A stretch of 64,000 nucleotides of DNA. Origin: Stachybotrys elegans. Its lineage: Eukaryota > Ascomycota > Sordariomycetes > Hypocreales > Stachybotryaceae. The position numbers and the translations under genes were made by a program. Numbering within the stretch: position 1 is the first letter of the stretch; the number at the start of each line of letters is the position of its first letter. Under the pieces are notes generated by a model. The model was not told where the DNA came from. It searched no databases and saw nothing but the letters and a program-made list of their open reading frames with translations. The stretch is taken from positions 1,054,001 to 1,118,000 of the forward strand of contig JAGPNK010000009.1 of NCBI GenBank assembly GCA_020746835.1, written 5' to 3'. Below are positions 10,706 to 23,278 of the stretch, piece after piece.

Positions 10706-12600
10706 TGTGTGAGTTGTTTCTGGTCGTTTTTGTGTAAGTGGGAGCAGTTCTTGCTGCAGTTTCTTCGATTTCGAAAAAGGTGAACCCAGATCCGAGCAAG
10801 GGTTGAGAGATACAGGCCGCGAAGGCCAAGAGTATCGGGATAGAGGTGAAATACAAGCACTACTACCGCTTCATTGTAGGCATAAATCAAGTCGAGAACA
10901 ACAGAGCACAAACAGAATACTCCAAGCCGTCTAGCAGAGGAGAATTGGATATCGCAGGGAAGCAGATAGAGAACCAGAGTCCAAGAGAATCCTTCGTTGG
11001 CGGCGGACAGACTGGCCAGGACGGCAGTTATACAGGACGTGCGGCTTCATCCAAACGTGTGGTAGCCGGTCCCCACCTTGCGCCTGGCAGGGACTCGCAA
11101 ACTTGCATGCAAGCGCTTGCAAGAACATCGCAGTCGTGCCGCTAGCTGCCACGGCGGGAGATGGATGGGGAAGAGGGTGGACGAGGACCAATGTTGAAGG
11201 GTGCCTGGAGGGGGCTGCAACTAGTCGTCGGCCAATGAGGGGCTGCATCACACTGCAGGGACGGGTTTAAGCGCCCGAGGACATGGGGACGGCGGGAGGG
11301 TGTGGTGATGCTCGGCTCGTGAGTGGACGGAAGCCGTTGAGTGCTGGTGGTCCTCCCATGTCAGATTGGCGGGTGATTATTGGCTGCGGGACGAGGTGGT
11401 GGGCATCGAGTTGCGCAGACGGTGGTTGGGGGTTGGTTCTGAGGTGACTTTAGGCGCTCGCGTCGTGGAGGGTCGGACATGAGAGGTAGCCGATTGTTTC
11501 TTGTTTGTGCATGTTGAGGCAGAACAGAGTTGAGACAAATTACTAAATTGCTGAAGACGATGACCGGCTGTTCGTCCTGAGGCATTCTGTGGCAGCACCC
11601 AAGGAAGAAGGAAGGAGTTCAAGCACGGAAGGAGAGAAGAGAAACCCCGCATCCAGTCGTTGATGGGCGATCGCCCAAGCGCCGGCACGCAAAAGCCATC
11701 CATGCGCTTACACAGGATCCCCCTCTCCATCCAACGGCCTCTTGACAGCGGTGAGAAGATAATCTGCATGGCGGCCCATGCAACCATCCATACCATGGGT
11801 GGATGTGTTTGGCCACAACCCAATCACCGCGACCGTTGATCCGACCCCATTGGCGGGGACACCAAGGCGGCTATCTATCTTTCTTCCTTTTCCTCTCCTC
11901 AGAGCAGCCCAACCAGGACTCGCCATGGCGCTCGCGCCTGGAAAGCTGAAGGACAGGCCCTGACTCGCAGGTATGCTGGCCGCGGCCTGCTGTGCGCGCT
12001 TGATGAAATACAACTGCATGCGCGCTGCCTGGCTAAGGAAGGGAAGTGTCCCTGTTTTTACACCTTCTCTTCTTGACAGACGCTTGCTCCAGACGCCGTC
12101 CCTTGCTGGTAGAGGGCGGCTGCTGCGCCTGTATAAGATGGTGGGCGCTCGCCCTTTGTTCAAGATTGTTTGTCAGCCTACAGCGAGGATCATCCCGCCT
12201 AATGCACAGGGTCATCACATATTATCGGCGCCTGGATGTGATTCTCGGGGTGACACACGAACTTAGCCTTCTCTGCTGAGAGGATCGCCAGTGCCGGCGG
12301 CCGACAATACGCTCCTCCGGCCCGATATGATGCTGACAGTCACGCGTACGTCGCGATGCGTGAGAATCAACCAGTGACTGGCCGGCCGGCCCATCCCCCA
12401 ATCCCCCATTCAATCCAATGTCAAGACACTTGATACCAGCAGCGCAGCAACCGGAGTGTAAAGTTGTGTATTCGTTGTCAACAGGGAACCCCCGACTCTA
12501 AACGTATTCATACATCCCATCCCCGCTATATGTACAGTTGGCTCCTGTGCCTCGGAGCATCGGTCTTTCCAAACGCCCGTAAATGCAGACCACACACATG
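10706..12600. other. Long intergenic region, no gene recognised
   Basis: About 1.9 kb between the start of the 8879-10705 gene and the end of cmc1. Several GC-rich frames (such as 11377-11823 minus) have arbitrary composition, no domain and no matching splice partners. It probably holds the long promoter and leader of the hypothetical gene. No tRNA or repeat was recognised. Confidence 0.45.
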
Positions 12601-13171
12601 CTACCTTGTCTTCTCGTCGATGCGCGGTCGGTTCGCCGCCGGCATGCCGCCTATCCTCTCGCCGCGGTCCTCCATCTCGCGCTTCTTCGACAGCCGCACC
12701 TCTTCGGGTAGTCCCCACCACTCGCGCATGAACTCCTCCTGTGCCGCGGCCACCTTGGCTTTCGCCTCCCGCTTCCTCTGTCGCTCCTGTCGCATCGAGA
12801 ACCATTCCTGTCGGGCGGCGTCGTGCTCGGCTCGCGTCGCGTGGGATGCCATGCAGCTGTTCATGGCTCGATGCTGCTCCTTGCATGCCCAGGCCACGGT
12901 GAAGGACCGGCCTACGGCACACTCGGCGAAAGCTGCAGCATGTCAATACCAGGCATTGTAACTTGGGGGGCGCTGCCAGTGCGTCTTGGCCTGGCAAGCT
13001 GTTCCGACACGATTTGATTGACATACCTTTGATCTCATCTGCGCATAGGCGCCGTACTCGTTTGTAGTAGACGTCCCTGACCTGAGCCTCCTGCGAAGCG
13101 GACAAGGGCAAGGGATTGAGGGATGGCAGAGCGAGCTTCTCAGGCTCTGTGTCGGGAGTCTTGGAAGCCAT
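12601..13171 (-). CDS. cmc1: COX assembly mitochondrial protein Cmc1 (twin CX9C)
   Basis: Small intermembrane-space protein of the twin CX9C class, involved in cytochrome c oxidase assembly. Exons 13027-13171 and 12601-12932 (minus) encode 158 aa; a 94-nt GTATGT...CTGCAG intron joins them in phase 1. The junction creates the first CX9C (Cys-ADEIKAFAE-Cys); 11 residues later the second is Cys-KEQHRAMNS-Cys, giving the helix-turn-helix with two disulfides imported by Mia40. The pattern with the 11-residue spacer and the following MASH, WF-Met-Arg sequence match Cmc1 rather than Cmc2. A charged Lys/Arg/Glu-rich C-terminal extension of about 75 residues follows the CHCH domain. The ATG has a strong context and lies in an otherwise GC-rich leader. 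Confidence 0.88.
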
Positions 13172-13941
13172 GGTGTCCGTGGATGCCCAGAGCGAGTCTG
13201 TGCGATACCGAGTAGACGATTGAGCCTGTCTGAGGCTGCAAATTGCGGTTGATGGGCCTGACGGGATGAAGTACGCTTCGTGGTAGGTAGATTTCGAGCT
13301 CAATCTGGTGATTGCCTGAGCTGATCCGTGGCAAAATTCTCACCGCCTTTGAATGTGGAGCCCATCTTGGTCCCTCAATATTGCCGCCATACAACAGTCT
13401 ATGAAACCACCTCAGTCAATCCAATTTTCGCCTTGAAATATGGCCGACTTCCCTACTACCCAGTCATTGCACCTTGCCGGATGACCCAGGAAACCCCTAT
13501 TGAATTACGCCAATTCTTCACACTTTATAGCCACATCTGCAGAGTCAGATAATAAATGGACCCTCGGCCCACTACAGGGTAGCTAACGCTGCTTGGCTGT
13601 AGAGCCTAGGTGCCGACATTGCGGGTAGACAGCTGCACACTAGCCCGCGCCAGCCGACGCCGGCCAAAACAACATCAACACCATGGGCTCCGCGATGTGC
13701 ACCATGGCACTCGTTCGCGATGGTGACAAAAGCACAATTCTGCCGCTGCATGCGCTCACCGCCTTCGCCGATCTATTTAACTTTCGCCCTCTTCCCTCTC
13801 CTCCGGCCAAACCTTCTCTCATTCACAGCGCCTTCCTTCGCACCTTTCCTCGCATCTCCTCGAAGCAAACTATAGTCTTGACATCTCCCAGCTCATATAT
13901 CTCAAGAGTCCATAGACAGTCAATCGGCCACAGCAGCAGAC
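13172..13941. other. Intergenic between cmc1 and helicase pseudogene
   Basis: Divergent region with the cmc1 promoter on the left and the presumptive old promoter of the helicase gene on the right (CT-rich leader just before 13942). No other gene seen. Confidence 0.45.
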
Positions 13942-16900
13942 ATGGAGAAGGAGGACATAGGCCCTGTCCCTCCTAGACCCATCACCCTACCGCAGTCACT
14001 CGGAGATAGCGACGATGCTGTGTACACTCCTATGGAGACGACAGAGTTGCCCACGACAGACGATGCACCTCCAGCATCCGGCCTGCCTTGGAAGGAGTTC
14101 CAGCCTTTCGCCTCATACCGGCCATGGTTCAAGATCGAGGACGAATTTGTCGAGCATAGCCCTACCTTTGCGAAAGGCGCGACCTATTCCACCCTACGGA
14201 GCAAGTGGGTCGCGAAGTCCCAGGGCCGTCCGAAAGGGAGCCGAGTCCTCGGATTCGGAGACCCACTGACTCTGCAGTCGAACTTCGCCATGATGGCCGC
14301 GTACCTAGGATTCCCCACGACAGACGGGTACTTGACGTTTCTCGATATACAGTGTACGTCCTCTCTGCCACTCACGACCATCCGCTCGGTCCGCAAGACT
14401 ATAGTCTACACATCTCTCTCGCCACCCATTCACCCAGGCTAACACTATCATAGTGCCTCGTATCGCTGGACCGGTTCTTGTTCTACTCAATACAAAGCAA
14501 GACTCCAAAGGACAGCAGCTCCCCCAAGCCAAGTTGATCTGGACAACGCTCACTGCCATGACCGACAAGAAAAAAGAGCACCTCCACCAAGAACTTCTCG
14601 CTACCCGCGCCACTGTCTATTTCCGCACACCACCCCATATCCGAGATACACTGCTGGAAGAGATCTCATGGAAGGATGACCTCAGTCCGAAAGAGTCGAT
14701 TGTTGCGCTGATGTTCCAAGTGATGAGAAGCTTTCCCAACCGATTCCGATCCTTCACATTGAACCCCCCTATCGCGGAGAAGGAACACTATGCCTGGGGT
14801 TTTAGCCATGAAGACTGGAACCGAGCCTTGTTTGTCATCGCTCAGCTACGAAATCGACGCTTGAAGCTGAAGCAGCCATCGGGTGCAGCATACCCTACCG
14901 CACCCCACTTCTCTGGGTATGTTACAGCAGACCAAGATGAAGCTTCCAAGACCGATGAGCAGAAGCAAGCCACGCTAGCTGCGGTAGAGGAAATGAGAGC
15001 ATCTCGCGTGTTCAATGCATCCACTGCCGATCAACTGGGAGAAGTCGGAACACTCTCGCGCGGGGATATGCACGCTCTTCTTCAACATCAGAAAGGGTAT
15101 CTTGGAGCATCACCCAAGGAGCGGGAGTCCATGCTACAAGATACTCAGGGGTCCGTCGCAATGGCATTCGGGGATAGACTCGCGCACATCTTTCAAGGAC
15201 TCGCCCCACAGAATTCGTCACTCAAGGCTCCCACCAAACAAGAGATCCGAGCAGACATCACTAATGATGAGCTAACCGAGCTCCAGCTCTTCCTTGATAC
15301 ACGGACGAATATCAATCAACATGGCAACGAGTTGAGCGGGAGCTGTCACACCTGGACGAATGCCATGTACAGGGAAATGGCCCCTAGCGACGAAGATGGC
15401 GCAGATACTGTTGCCACAGAGACAGTGTCTAGCTTCCAACCCTCCATAACTGGAGACTTCCCCCCTGACGAGCTTGATCTAGCCGCGGTTTGCAAGGCAG
15501 TCGGGATTCCAGACTGGCGGAATCTCCAGATCAACCCCAAAGAGGACCCCAGCGCCGTTGCAATGCCCACGCAGGTGGTTGGTATGTCGACCCACAGCCC
15601 TATCCCATAGTCTACATATCTTCCTGTCCCTGTAACATGTTGCCTACGTACATCTACTGACCATATCGTCAGACGCATATGGCGTACAGCAGAAGATGGA
15701 TTCTGCCCTTCGTTGCGCCTGCCTGGCCAACGATTGTGGGACAGGAAAAACCATTACTATGTTGCTGGCCTTGAAGTTTTCTATTGAGGCGCTTGAGAGA
15801 GACGTTCTGGGCACGGATATTCCTGCTGGCAAGGTGGTCTTCAAACCTTCCTACATCTACATGCCATCCAACCTCATTAACCAGGCTTTTGAGTGTACCG
15901 CCACTTTCTTCAGGGGTTATTTTCAACCCTGGTGCCTCTATCAGACAACAGCAACATGTTCCAATATCTTACGCCGAGACTTCACATTGAACAAGCTAGA
16001 AGATATGCAGGCTAAGATCGACGAGCTGCGAGCCAGAGCCCATGTCTCCTAGCACGAAACATATTCCTTATTCCATACGACACGTCGACAAAACGTCTTA
16101 CTCGACCGTACCGAACCATCTCCGGAGACGGGGAGACCATGCAAGACCTTGCTACTACCAACACCAATGAGGAAGAGATGCTTGTCGAGTCGGCTCTTGG
16201 AGAGGAATGTGAGGTCGCTTCCGAAACAGGCGAGCGTTCCATCGGCAGCATTAACATCAACCTTCGGAAACTTATGCTCCGAGACGCCGACTGCCACTGG
16301 CTTATCTGCGATGAGGCTCATTTTGTCAAGAACCCCCTTAGCACGTACAGCCGCACCATCCGACAGATACAGAAAATTGCTCTCCTTTTTGTATCAGCCA
16401 CAATGCTCAGCAACAAGGTTCAGGACGTGCTGGGCTTCTGCGAGCTGGTGTGGCGTCATGAATGGGGTTTCCAACCCGACAAGAACTGGTCTCACGCACA
16501 AGTGGAGAGCCTCTATCGTGACGACCCCGAGTGCGACGCAGAGGATGATGAAGCCTAGGAGTCTATCATACCTGTCCGCCTTACTTGTGGTAAACCTGGC
16601 ATGGACGCCGACAACGCCATCACTCGGCAATTCAACCATGCTGTGCTGAAAGAGAGCATGCCTCTCTACCGCCTGCACCCTGGGCTGCTAAAGAAATATG
16701 GCCAGCATAATAAGTTCCAAGCTGAGTTCAGCCAATTCGGCGCCCGCAGCATCCTGAAGCTCATTACCATCAAGCGCGGGTGGCTGACGCCTCTCACCTT
16801 GCCAGATGGCCGGGTTACCTGGGCCGGTGAGGATGTCCCTAAGATGTTTGTACACACTGTGGAATTCAAGGCGGACCATAACACCAAGAAAGCGATGTTC

Positions 16901-18473
16901 AACATGATTGACACCCTCATCAACGGACTATACATCGCGACGCCCAGCACCGAGCACCAAACCGCCCAAGGCCGGACAAAGAGCAAGGGGGGGCTTCTAA
17001 TGAACGCCAACATCTTCCGCCGGCTATCACTGACTAGCACAGACATAAACAACTTCACTCTTACCTCCCCCACCGTCCGGAACGCAAAGGTCCTGACAGA
17101 TGCAGATGCGGCCACAACATACACTCCGCAGACGATTGCCTCCGCGGCGGCACAGATCGGGGGCAGCACAAGCATGATCACTCGACAGAAGACCGAGAAA
17201 CTGATGGTCAGCGGAGATATTGAGGAGGTCAATAGGCTGACGGCCTCTGGGTCCCACACCATCCTCAGGTGGCGCCATTACTTGACCCGGGAGTCTCCTA
17301 AATACCCGTTTCCCACGAACCGCCTGCAGCAGCTGACGCTGAGCGTGTATGATTCTCCAAAGTACGCGTTCATAGTTGGCATGGTGCTACAGAAGAAGGA
17401 GGAGGCAAAGAAGGTCTTAATCTTTGCATCCCATCCTCTTACATCTATGTAAGCATGTCTGATGCACAGACTCTCTCCAATGCTAACGTATATGCAGGAT
17501 CATAACAGCACTGCTGGAGACAGCCGGTCTCCGTATCCTAAGCATTACTAGCCAACACTCGACAGCAGACAGGGAGAAGGCTGTAGCACACTTCAACCAC
17601 CCCGGTTCAGGATACCACGCACTTGTCCCCTCAACCACGATCTCTGCATTTGGGCTGGATTTCCATAGAGATTGTTCTACAGGTATCATTGTTGAGTCTT
17701 CGCACAGCCTTAACACTGAGATACATTGCATGGGCCGCCTCCTACGCAAGAACCAGAAAGAGAATGTCCATTGGTATCGCCTCTATATGCAGGACTCTTT
17801 TGATGGCTTTGTCGAGGCAAAGAATATGGAGAAAATGGCTGGAACCATGGCGGCTGACGCTGCTATTGACGAGCGCATCACAGGCGAGGCGCGCTACCTA
17901 GTCGCATACGAGATGATGCGCGAGTATCTGGGGCAATCTGTGAACCGTTACTCCCGCCCTCGGGTTAGGTGGAACCACATGGACTCAGAGCTTATGCACA
18001 ATGAGGGACTATTCTACACTGCGCTGGCCAAGTTCATCGTGGCCAACCCAGCGGTATCAGAGGCCATAACAACGGAGAAAGCGCAGGAGATTGCCCAGTG
18101 CTAGCTGCCTGGTACAGTGATCGAGATGGCGCATTTCACCGGAGCCAAGCCCACCCTCCCCGAGGACCAGCAGGTCATACTTGGCCACGAGTACCTAGAC
18201 GAGAGTGAGCAGGTGGACCTGCGCGGCGGAGTAGAGCTGCAATACAGTGGACAGGCGGGCGACGGGGAAGGTAGCGACGTGGACATGGACGAACCCGACA
18301 ACCCAGCACCGCCCTCTGGGCAGCCAGCTCATGACAATGTCGCCGTGGCCACAGATAACGACGAAACTACATCATCGCCTATTCCAGTCCAGCTTAAGCG
18401 TAAGGCATCTAGAAACATGCCTAGGTCCTTTCAGGAGAAAAAAATGGCCCGATATGCTAAGTCAAAGATCTAA
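13942..18473 (+). pseudogene. Decayed SNF2/DEAD-like helicase gene
   Basis: Remains of a large fungal helicase. Ordered motifs survive: Walker A CLANDCGTGKT (~15720-15753), DEAH box CDEAHFVKNP (16310 on), motif III VSATM (~16396) and a C-terminal GRLLRKNQ like motif VI, in the SNF2 superfamily arrangement. Three introns remain intact: 14354-14453, 15582-15672 and 17449-17497, each with a CTAAC/CTGAC branch and correct phase. Disabling lesions are a TAG at 16050 with a frame change before ~16139, a TAG at 16556 and a TAG at 18102; beyond each stop the same frame continues with sensible protein. Both later stops could be C-to-T changes of CAG in a CpA context, the RIP signature. The N-terminal ~590 residues have no domain I recognise. 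Related helicases are often multi-copy in ascomycetes (general knowledge). A read-through or resequencing check is needed to exclude assembly errors. Confidence 0.75.
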
Positions 18474-18736
18474 GGATAGGAAGGCGCACTGGGAGAACTA
18501 GGTTATGTGTGTACGCCCGCCACTGGGGTCATAGGGTCGATAGACACTACAGGACACTACAGAACATAGCTTGGTGATAATAACGGATGAGCTGCTGCAT
18601 AGCTTAAATGAAAAGAAGATTGACCCCTTCACAGGTGAGCAGCATGTACGCCCGATGCCTAACGCTACCGTCACACGAGGAGCTTCGAGTTGACATGGCA
18701 GACACAGTAAGCGTATAGAAGGATTAAGCCATGTCG

Positions 18737-18772
18737 TATCCCGTTGAGTCACACGAGGGGGAAATCCCACAT
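18737..18772 (-). repeat. Degenerate copy of dispersed repeat
   Basis: On the minus strand this reads MWDFPLV, then a TGA stop, then LNGI, aligned with WDFPFVCPNGIE of the copy at 20733-20824. About 36 bp are alignable, with differences at scattered positions. It is the weakest of three copies. Confidence 0.55.
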
Positions 18773-20732
18773 AGAGAACTTCGGGAAGAGCGTGTCGATT
18801 TTGATGCGCCCCTGTCTTTAGAGATCTTCCTGGATAGCTGTAACAGATATGAAGACGGCTGCAAGTGTCAGGTAGCTGACGACTTGCTAGTCGAGTCTCA
18901 GTTCGCCGCTTAAGAAAGCCTCGAGCTCAGGTAGCAGTGGAAGAAGGTCAGGGTCAAGCTGTCGGCAAGACGACAACGCTACCGGAAGGAGGGCTTCCGG
19001 ACGCTTCAAGCCAATTGGTGCACGATTAGGAGGGAGCTCACGAATAAAACCTAATACGGAAGGCATCAAATACTTGGCTCAATGTCAACCTTCTACCTGC
19101 CTTGACGAGCTTCCAGACATTGACAGGTACTAACGTACTCACCATATAGGTTAGTACCTACCTGTACCTCCCTCAGGAAAAGTAGGTATGGGTTGGTGCC
19201 TTAGACACATGTCAGGACCCTACGACATCCCGTCACCTCGCATTTCCTCCAAAGTCCTGCACAGGCTCCTTTGACTCTCGAGGCATAGAGCACGCATTCT
19301 CCTGTTTCATTATGGTTTGTTTATTGCCCGCACATTTTGTTCCTAGCCGCTACTACCCAACTTCTCGGTCATGCTAACACGGTGGCAGGCTATCCTTCCG
19401 CTCTTCCCCATCATGCCATCTGCTACAACGCCTACGAAGCCCCAGCAGCGAACTATCCAGCTCTCCTAAGAATGGGGGATTGACTTCCCCCCAGCCGGCC
19501 AACGGGCCTCGCAGCCAAGACCGCTCCCTCCTGTACACCACCAAAGCCGCAAAGAACCAATCCGACCACCTCATTTCAACATGTCTGAACCAGTGAGTAC
19601 ACCTATCGACAGTGCACCGGTTAATCGTGGCTGTTTACTCATGCCAAGTAAGGCCTAACTTATCTTTGCCGGCTTTAATCAAGAGGTTATATCAACCACA
19701 AATAACCTTGTCCTTCTTCGTTGTCTGAGGACTCCCCCCGGCATCACGGCACGTACGGTATCCCGACCTCGGCGCATCGCATTCGACAACCCCTCGCCTT
19801 GTCGGAGCACACAGCCAGCCTCGCCATAACACACAGAAGGGCTAATTCCGATGAACATTATGTACACACATCAAGTCTGCTAACCACAGATCCCCCCGAC
19901 TACATACGCTTTTGCTGCCGCTGCCGCTACCACTGCCGCAGCTCCCTGTTCTCTGGCTCGAGCCAATGGGTGATTCCGGCAAGCCCTTCGTTGTTTGGCT
20001 CTATTCTTTGGTCCTGCAGGCGGTAGGGCTAGCATTATTTTGCATATATTATTGTTCTTTTTCTCTTACTGCACGCACCTACTCCATCATTACCTTGTCC
20101 TTCAACATCGGAAAAGTCTGTGCGCCCACAAGCCGGTTATTGGAGTCGGCCTGAAGTCTTTGACTATTACATTTCGGCGGTTTCGACCTACTAGACGTGC
20201 CCGGGATACACACAGGGTGCAATTGCTGCTTCTGATCGTTCGCCACCTTTCGCCACCTTTCGCCTCATACTGGGAGCTTCAGAGTTCGCTGGATGATTTG
20301 GACCAACTCCTTTTTAGACACAACGACAACGCCCAGGAAGTACAGCATCTCGTCGCGTTTTCTATCAAAGATGGCCATGTCCTCAAGATTGTTGATGAAG
20401 ACAATTATTCGGTATTGGGAGAAATGGTCAAGCATTTTGACGACATGCTCGACGACCATAATCTGACCAAGAAGGTTGCCTACCTTGACGGTGCCGGGTA
20501 CAGGATTGAAGGATCAATGAAAGTAGCACAGCATGGGCAACACAATGATGTTTGTTCTGTCACTCGCCAAAGCCTCATCACGCCGAAGCCTTCTCCAGGC
20601 GCCCGATGCCACGGCGGCATCATGACGGAAGTTCCCGACCAATTGCGGTATGTAGCTAGAACCTTTAACATTAGCATTGCTGTAGCTATAGGCGTTCAGC
20701 TTTTCTCAATTAAGCTTTCTAACCAATTGTTA

Positions 20733-20824
20733 TCTATTGATCTGATATCGTCTTTATCGTCAGAGGGGGGCTCCTCGAAGTCGCTGGTCTCTATCCCGTT
20801 GGGGCACACGAACGGGAAATCCCA
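20733..20824 (-). repeat. Dispersed repeat with coding potential (WDFPFVCPNGIE)
   Basis: Minus-strand reading frame 20696-20932 contains WDFPFVCPNGIETSDFEEPP and then SDDKDDIRSIDNNW. The plus-strand copy at 32547-32638 gives DFLFVCPNGIEISDLEEAPS and SDDKDDIKSMDGTW. Nucleotide identity over about 92 bp is high by eye, with mostly conservative protein changes, implying that the shared frame was once translated. No family recognised. Confidence 0.7.
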
Positions 20825-21044
20825 CGTCCCACACATAAAGATGTTAAGTGTTGGATTAAAAAAGTCCAGAAAATCTAGGGAAGTTCCTATGTCAAACTTC
20901 CGGTAAAGCAAAATCAATCGCCGCATACTCAATGATTTTTGACGATAAATAAGCCAGTATCTCCCCTACCACCTTGCTAAGATTCTTACCACAGTTGTCT
21001 TCCTTAGGCTTCTCTCTAGATTAAACCCCTTTACTCTACCTCCC

Positions 21045-21100
21045 CCTCCTCCTCCTCCTCCTCCTCCTCCTTCTTCTTCTTCTTCTTCTTCTTCTTCTTT
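21045..21100 (+). repeat. Polypyrimidine microsatellite (CCT)n(TTC)n
   Basis: A run of CCT repeats passes into TTC repeats and ends about 14 bp before the ATG of the caspase-like gene. It would lie in the core promoter or 5' leader, where CT tracts are common in filamentous fungi. Confidence 0.9.
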
Positions 21101-21113
21101 TCTTTCTACTATC

Positions 21114-23278
21114 ATGTCCCAATCCTCACCCTCCAAGGCCAGCCAGCCATTGGTGGAAGGCGATGTTGATCACCACAAAAGGTATAAAAATGGCCTTCGG
21201 ACTGATGAGCCGTTTCCAGGCGCATTGTTCTCCGCCACGACCAACCCCCCGGATGTTCAGCCAAACACAAGGATTGTTGCGATCGTGACCACTCCAACGG
21301 AAAAGGCCAGCCCTGAGAAAGAGGGTTGGTTTCTTTCAGACTTCTACGCCTTCAATTATCTTTTGAAAGGCCTGGGCCACTCTCAAGTCTGGTTCTCCCT
21401 CATTGTATGTTTGTGGACTTTTGTCTCCTTCATCTCCTCCGTCTCCTTCATCTCCTCCGTCTCCTCCGTCTCCTTCGTCTCCTTCGTCTCCCTCGCCTCC
21501 CTCGTCTCCTTTATCTCTAGATAGATCTCTAATTAAGTGTATAGAAGACCGACCATCTCCTCAATCCCCATCAAGATGTCGATTACTATCTCCATGGAAA
21601 CCCGGATAAGGAATGCAAGATTGTCCTAAGCAAGGACCTTCTATCTAAGGACAGCTTCAGCCCTATCACCTTGGTTTATCGGCAATCCATCAAGGAAAAG
21701 TTTTTGGCCGAAGTCAGAGCGAAGTCTGCAGAAGCAGCAAAGGAAAATGCCCGATTGCTTCTGATGATGTTTGGCCATGGACTCGACAACCTCATTTTTC
21801 ATATGGACCCCAGCTGTCCCGAAGATGGATTGACAATAGCAGAGTTGAAGGGTGCCATTGATCCCAATTGCCAAGCTAACCTCTTCTCAACTGCTTGCCA
21901 CTTTGGCGCCTGGATCTCCACGCAAATCTCAAGCCCACCGAGAGGAACGGCGGAAATTCCCATGGATGTCACGGGCCAGACAGGAAACGACGGTTCACCC
22001 AACACGATGAAAGGGCTGGCCTGGTCCCAGCAAGCGTCCGACAGTGTTAGTCGCTACTGTGGATCCATCTTTACCGGTTCCATCATCCATGCCTTAACGA
22101 ATGAGTCTTCGCCTTTCAACAGCAGCAACAGCGCAAATACCATGAATCCGATGATCAGCATCCCGTCGCTACAGCCGGAACCACCTACCGCAGCTCAGGT
22201 CAAGGCGTATGATGCTTTCTGTCATTCCATCGTCGAAATTTCCGAGAACTTGTCCCGTCCCCATCAGATCAAGGACTTCACATTCAGTGCACAACACGAC
22301 AGATGGGAGACATCTTGGCCTGAGCGAACAGGCTTTCCGTTGGCGAGACTTGGACAACGATGGTCGCAACTACCCACCTGGTCGCCGAACCCAGTTCCGC
22401 CAAACAGCCCCAATACTACAGCACCCCCTCGAACTTCAGCATTCCCGAGACCGTTCATGCAGCGAAATGCTAGCACCAATGAGATGAAAGACTTCCATTA
22501 CAACATCAGATGTATGATTGAGCACGCGCTCCCAGTCATTGCATCTCTCTGGCTGCGTACTTGTCCTGGGGACTGGGAAGGGGGCTATGGGCATTATGTT
22601 CGTTCTCTTTTGGATGATGCGGTCGATGGGAAAAAACCCCATCGGGGCGAACCCTACAATACAGTTGATCTATTGGCATACCGCTGGCAACTCGCCTCAA
22701 TGGCTGATCTGATTGTCGCCGATTTCAGCCTAACACCACCTAACGGACAACAGTGTTTAGAGGTGAATATTGTCAAGTGGCAATTGGAGGCTCGCACCAA
22801 TACCGCCACGGACAAATACAGTATCTTCAAGTATGCCTCGTCCAAATTTGGAGAGCTGGATTTTGAGCCAAGGCCGCTTCCCGAACAAGGTCCGAGATTC
22901 GGGCGATTCACATGGTATATTGCAGCAGCAATTGCCGAAGGGCAGCCCTCAAAGAATGAGACGGATTACCCGATCAACGTAATCAATCGCTTTGTCAAGA
23001 GTTCTACTGAAAAACAAGGGCAGAAGGTTCTCGAGATGGCCAAGAAAACCAGCCATGGCTCAGCTTGGATGCAGAGTCTTGGAAAATGGGCTCATTCGCT
23101 GTCACCGACAAAGGAAAACACTGGAGATCCTGGCCCAGCTCGGCCTCGGACCGACAGTTCGCCCACCAAGGAACTTGGCAGCCTGTCTATTGAAGATCAA
23201 GGCCAGCCTGGTGCGTCGCTATCTCCCTCAAAGGGAAAGGAGAGGGAGAGGGATAATGAAGAGACTGTTTGTAACTAA
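21114..23278 (+). CDS. Large protein with caspase-like His/Cys signature
   Basis: Exons 21114-21404 and 21545-23278, joined in phase 0 across a 140-nt intron, encode 674 aa. The conserved N-terminal part has FLSDFYAFNYLLKGLGHSQVW, then after the junction YYLHGNPDKECKIVLSKDL. A hydrophobic strand ends in LLLMMFGHG (His ~175), and 40 residues on another ends in LFSTACHFGAW (Cys ~215). A strand-His-Gly then strand-Ala-Cys order is the signature of clan CD cysteine peptidases (caspases, metacaspases), so a caspase-like fold is inferred. Fungal proteins with this layout exist, but I know of no characterised member. The C-terminal half is less conserved-looking, ending in a Ser/Pro/Lys-rich tail. 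A pseudo-enzyme or non-peptidase role is possible. Confidence 0.65.
21426..21515 (+). repeat. 9-bp minisatellite inside intron 1
   Basis: Ten tandem units of the form TCCTYCRTC fill most of the 140-nt intron and act as an extended polypyrimidine tract, ending a few bases before TCTAG. If the intron were retained, the array would add Ser-Phe/Val/Ile triplets and then stop. Confidence 0.85.

Larger units (their letters stand above)
18474..21044. other. Repeat-bearing region poor in genes
   Basis: Holds two copies of a dispersed repeat (18737-18772 and 20733-20824), many short frames and no convincing gene. One long plus-strand frame, 19995-20906, has a protein-like middle (SSLDDLDQLLFRHNDNAQEV and onward) but no recognised domain, no clear start and ends inside the repeat; it may be a relic. 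The region probably represents old insertions beside the dead helicase. Confidence 0.5.

Noticed and set aside
12410..13303. 297-aa minus-strand frame starting upstream of cmc1
   Set aside because: It reads through the cmc1 intron into a wrong frame; the spliced twin-CX9C product explains the locus.
19995..20906. 303-aa plus-strand frame as a real gene
   Set aside because: Part looks protein-like, but there is no domain, the start region is CT-derived and the end is antisense to a repeat whose minus strand is the conserved reading frame.
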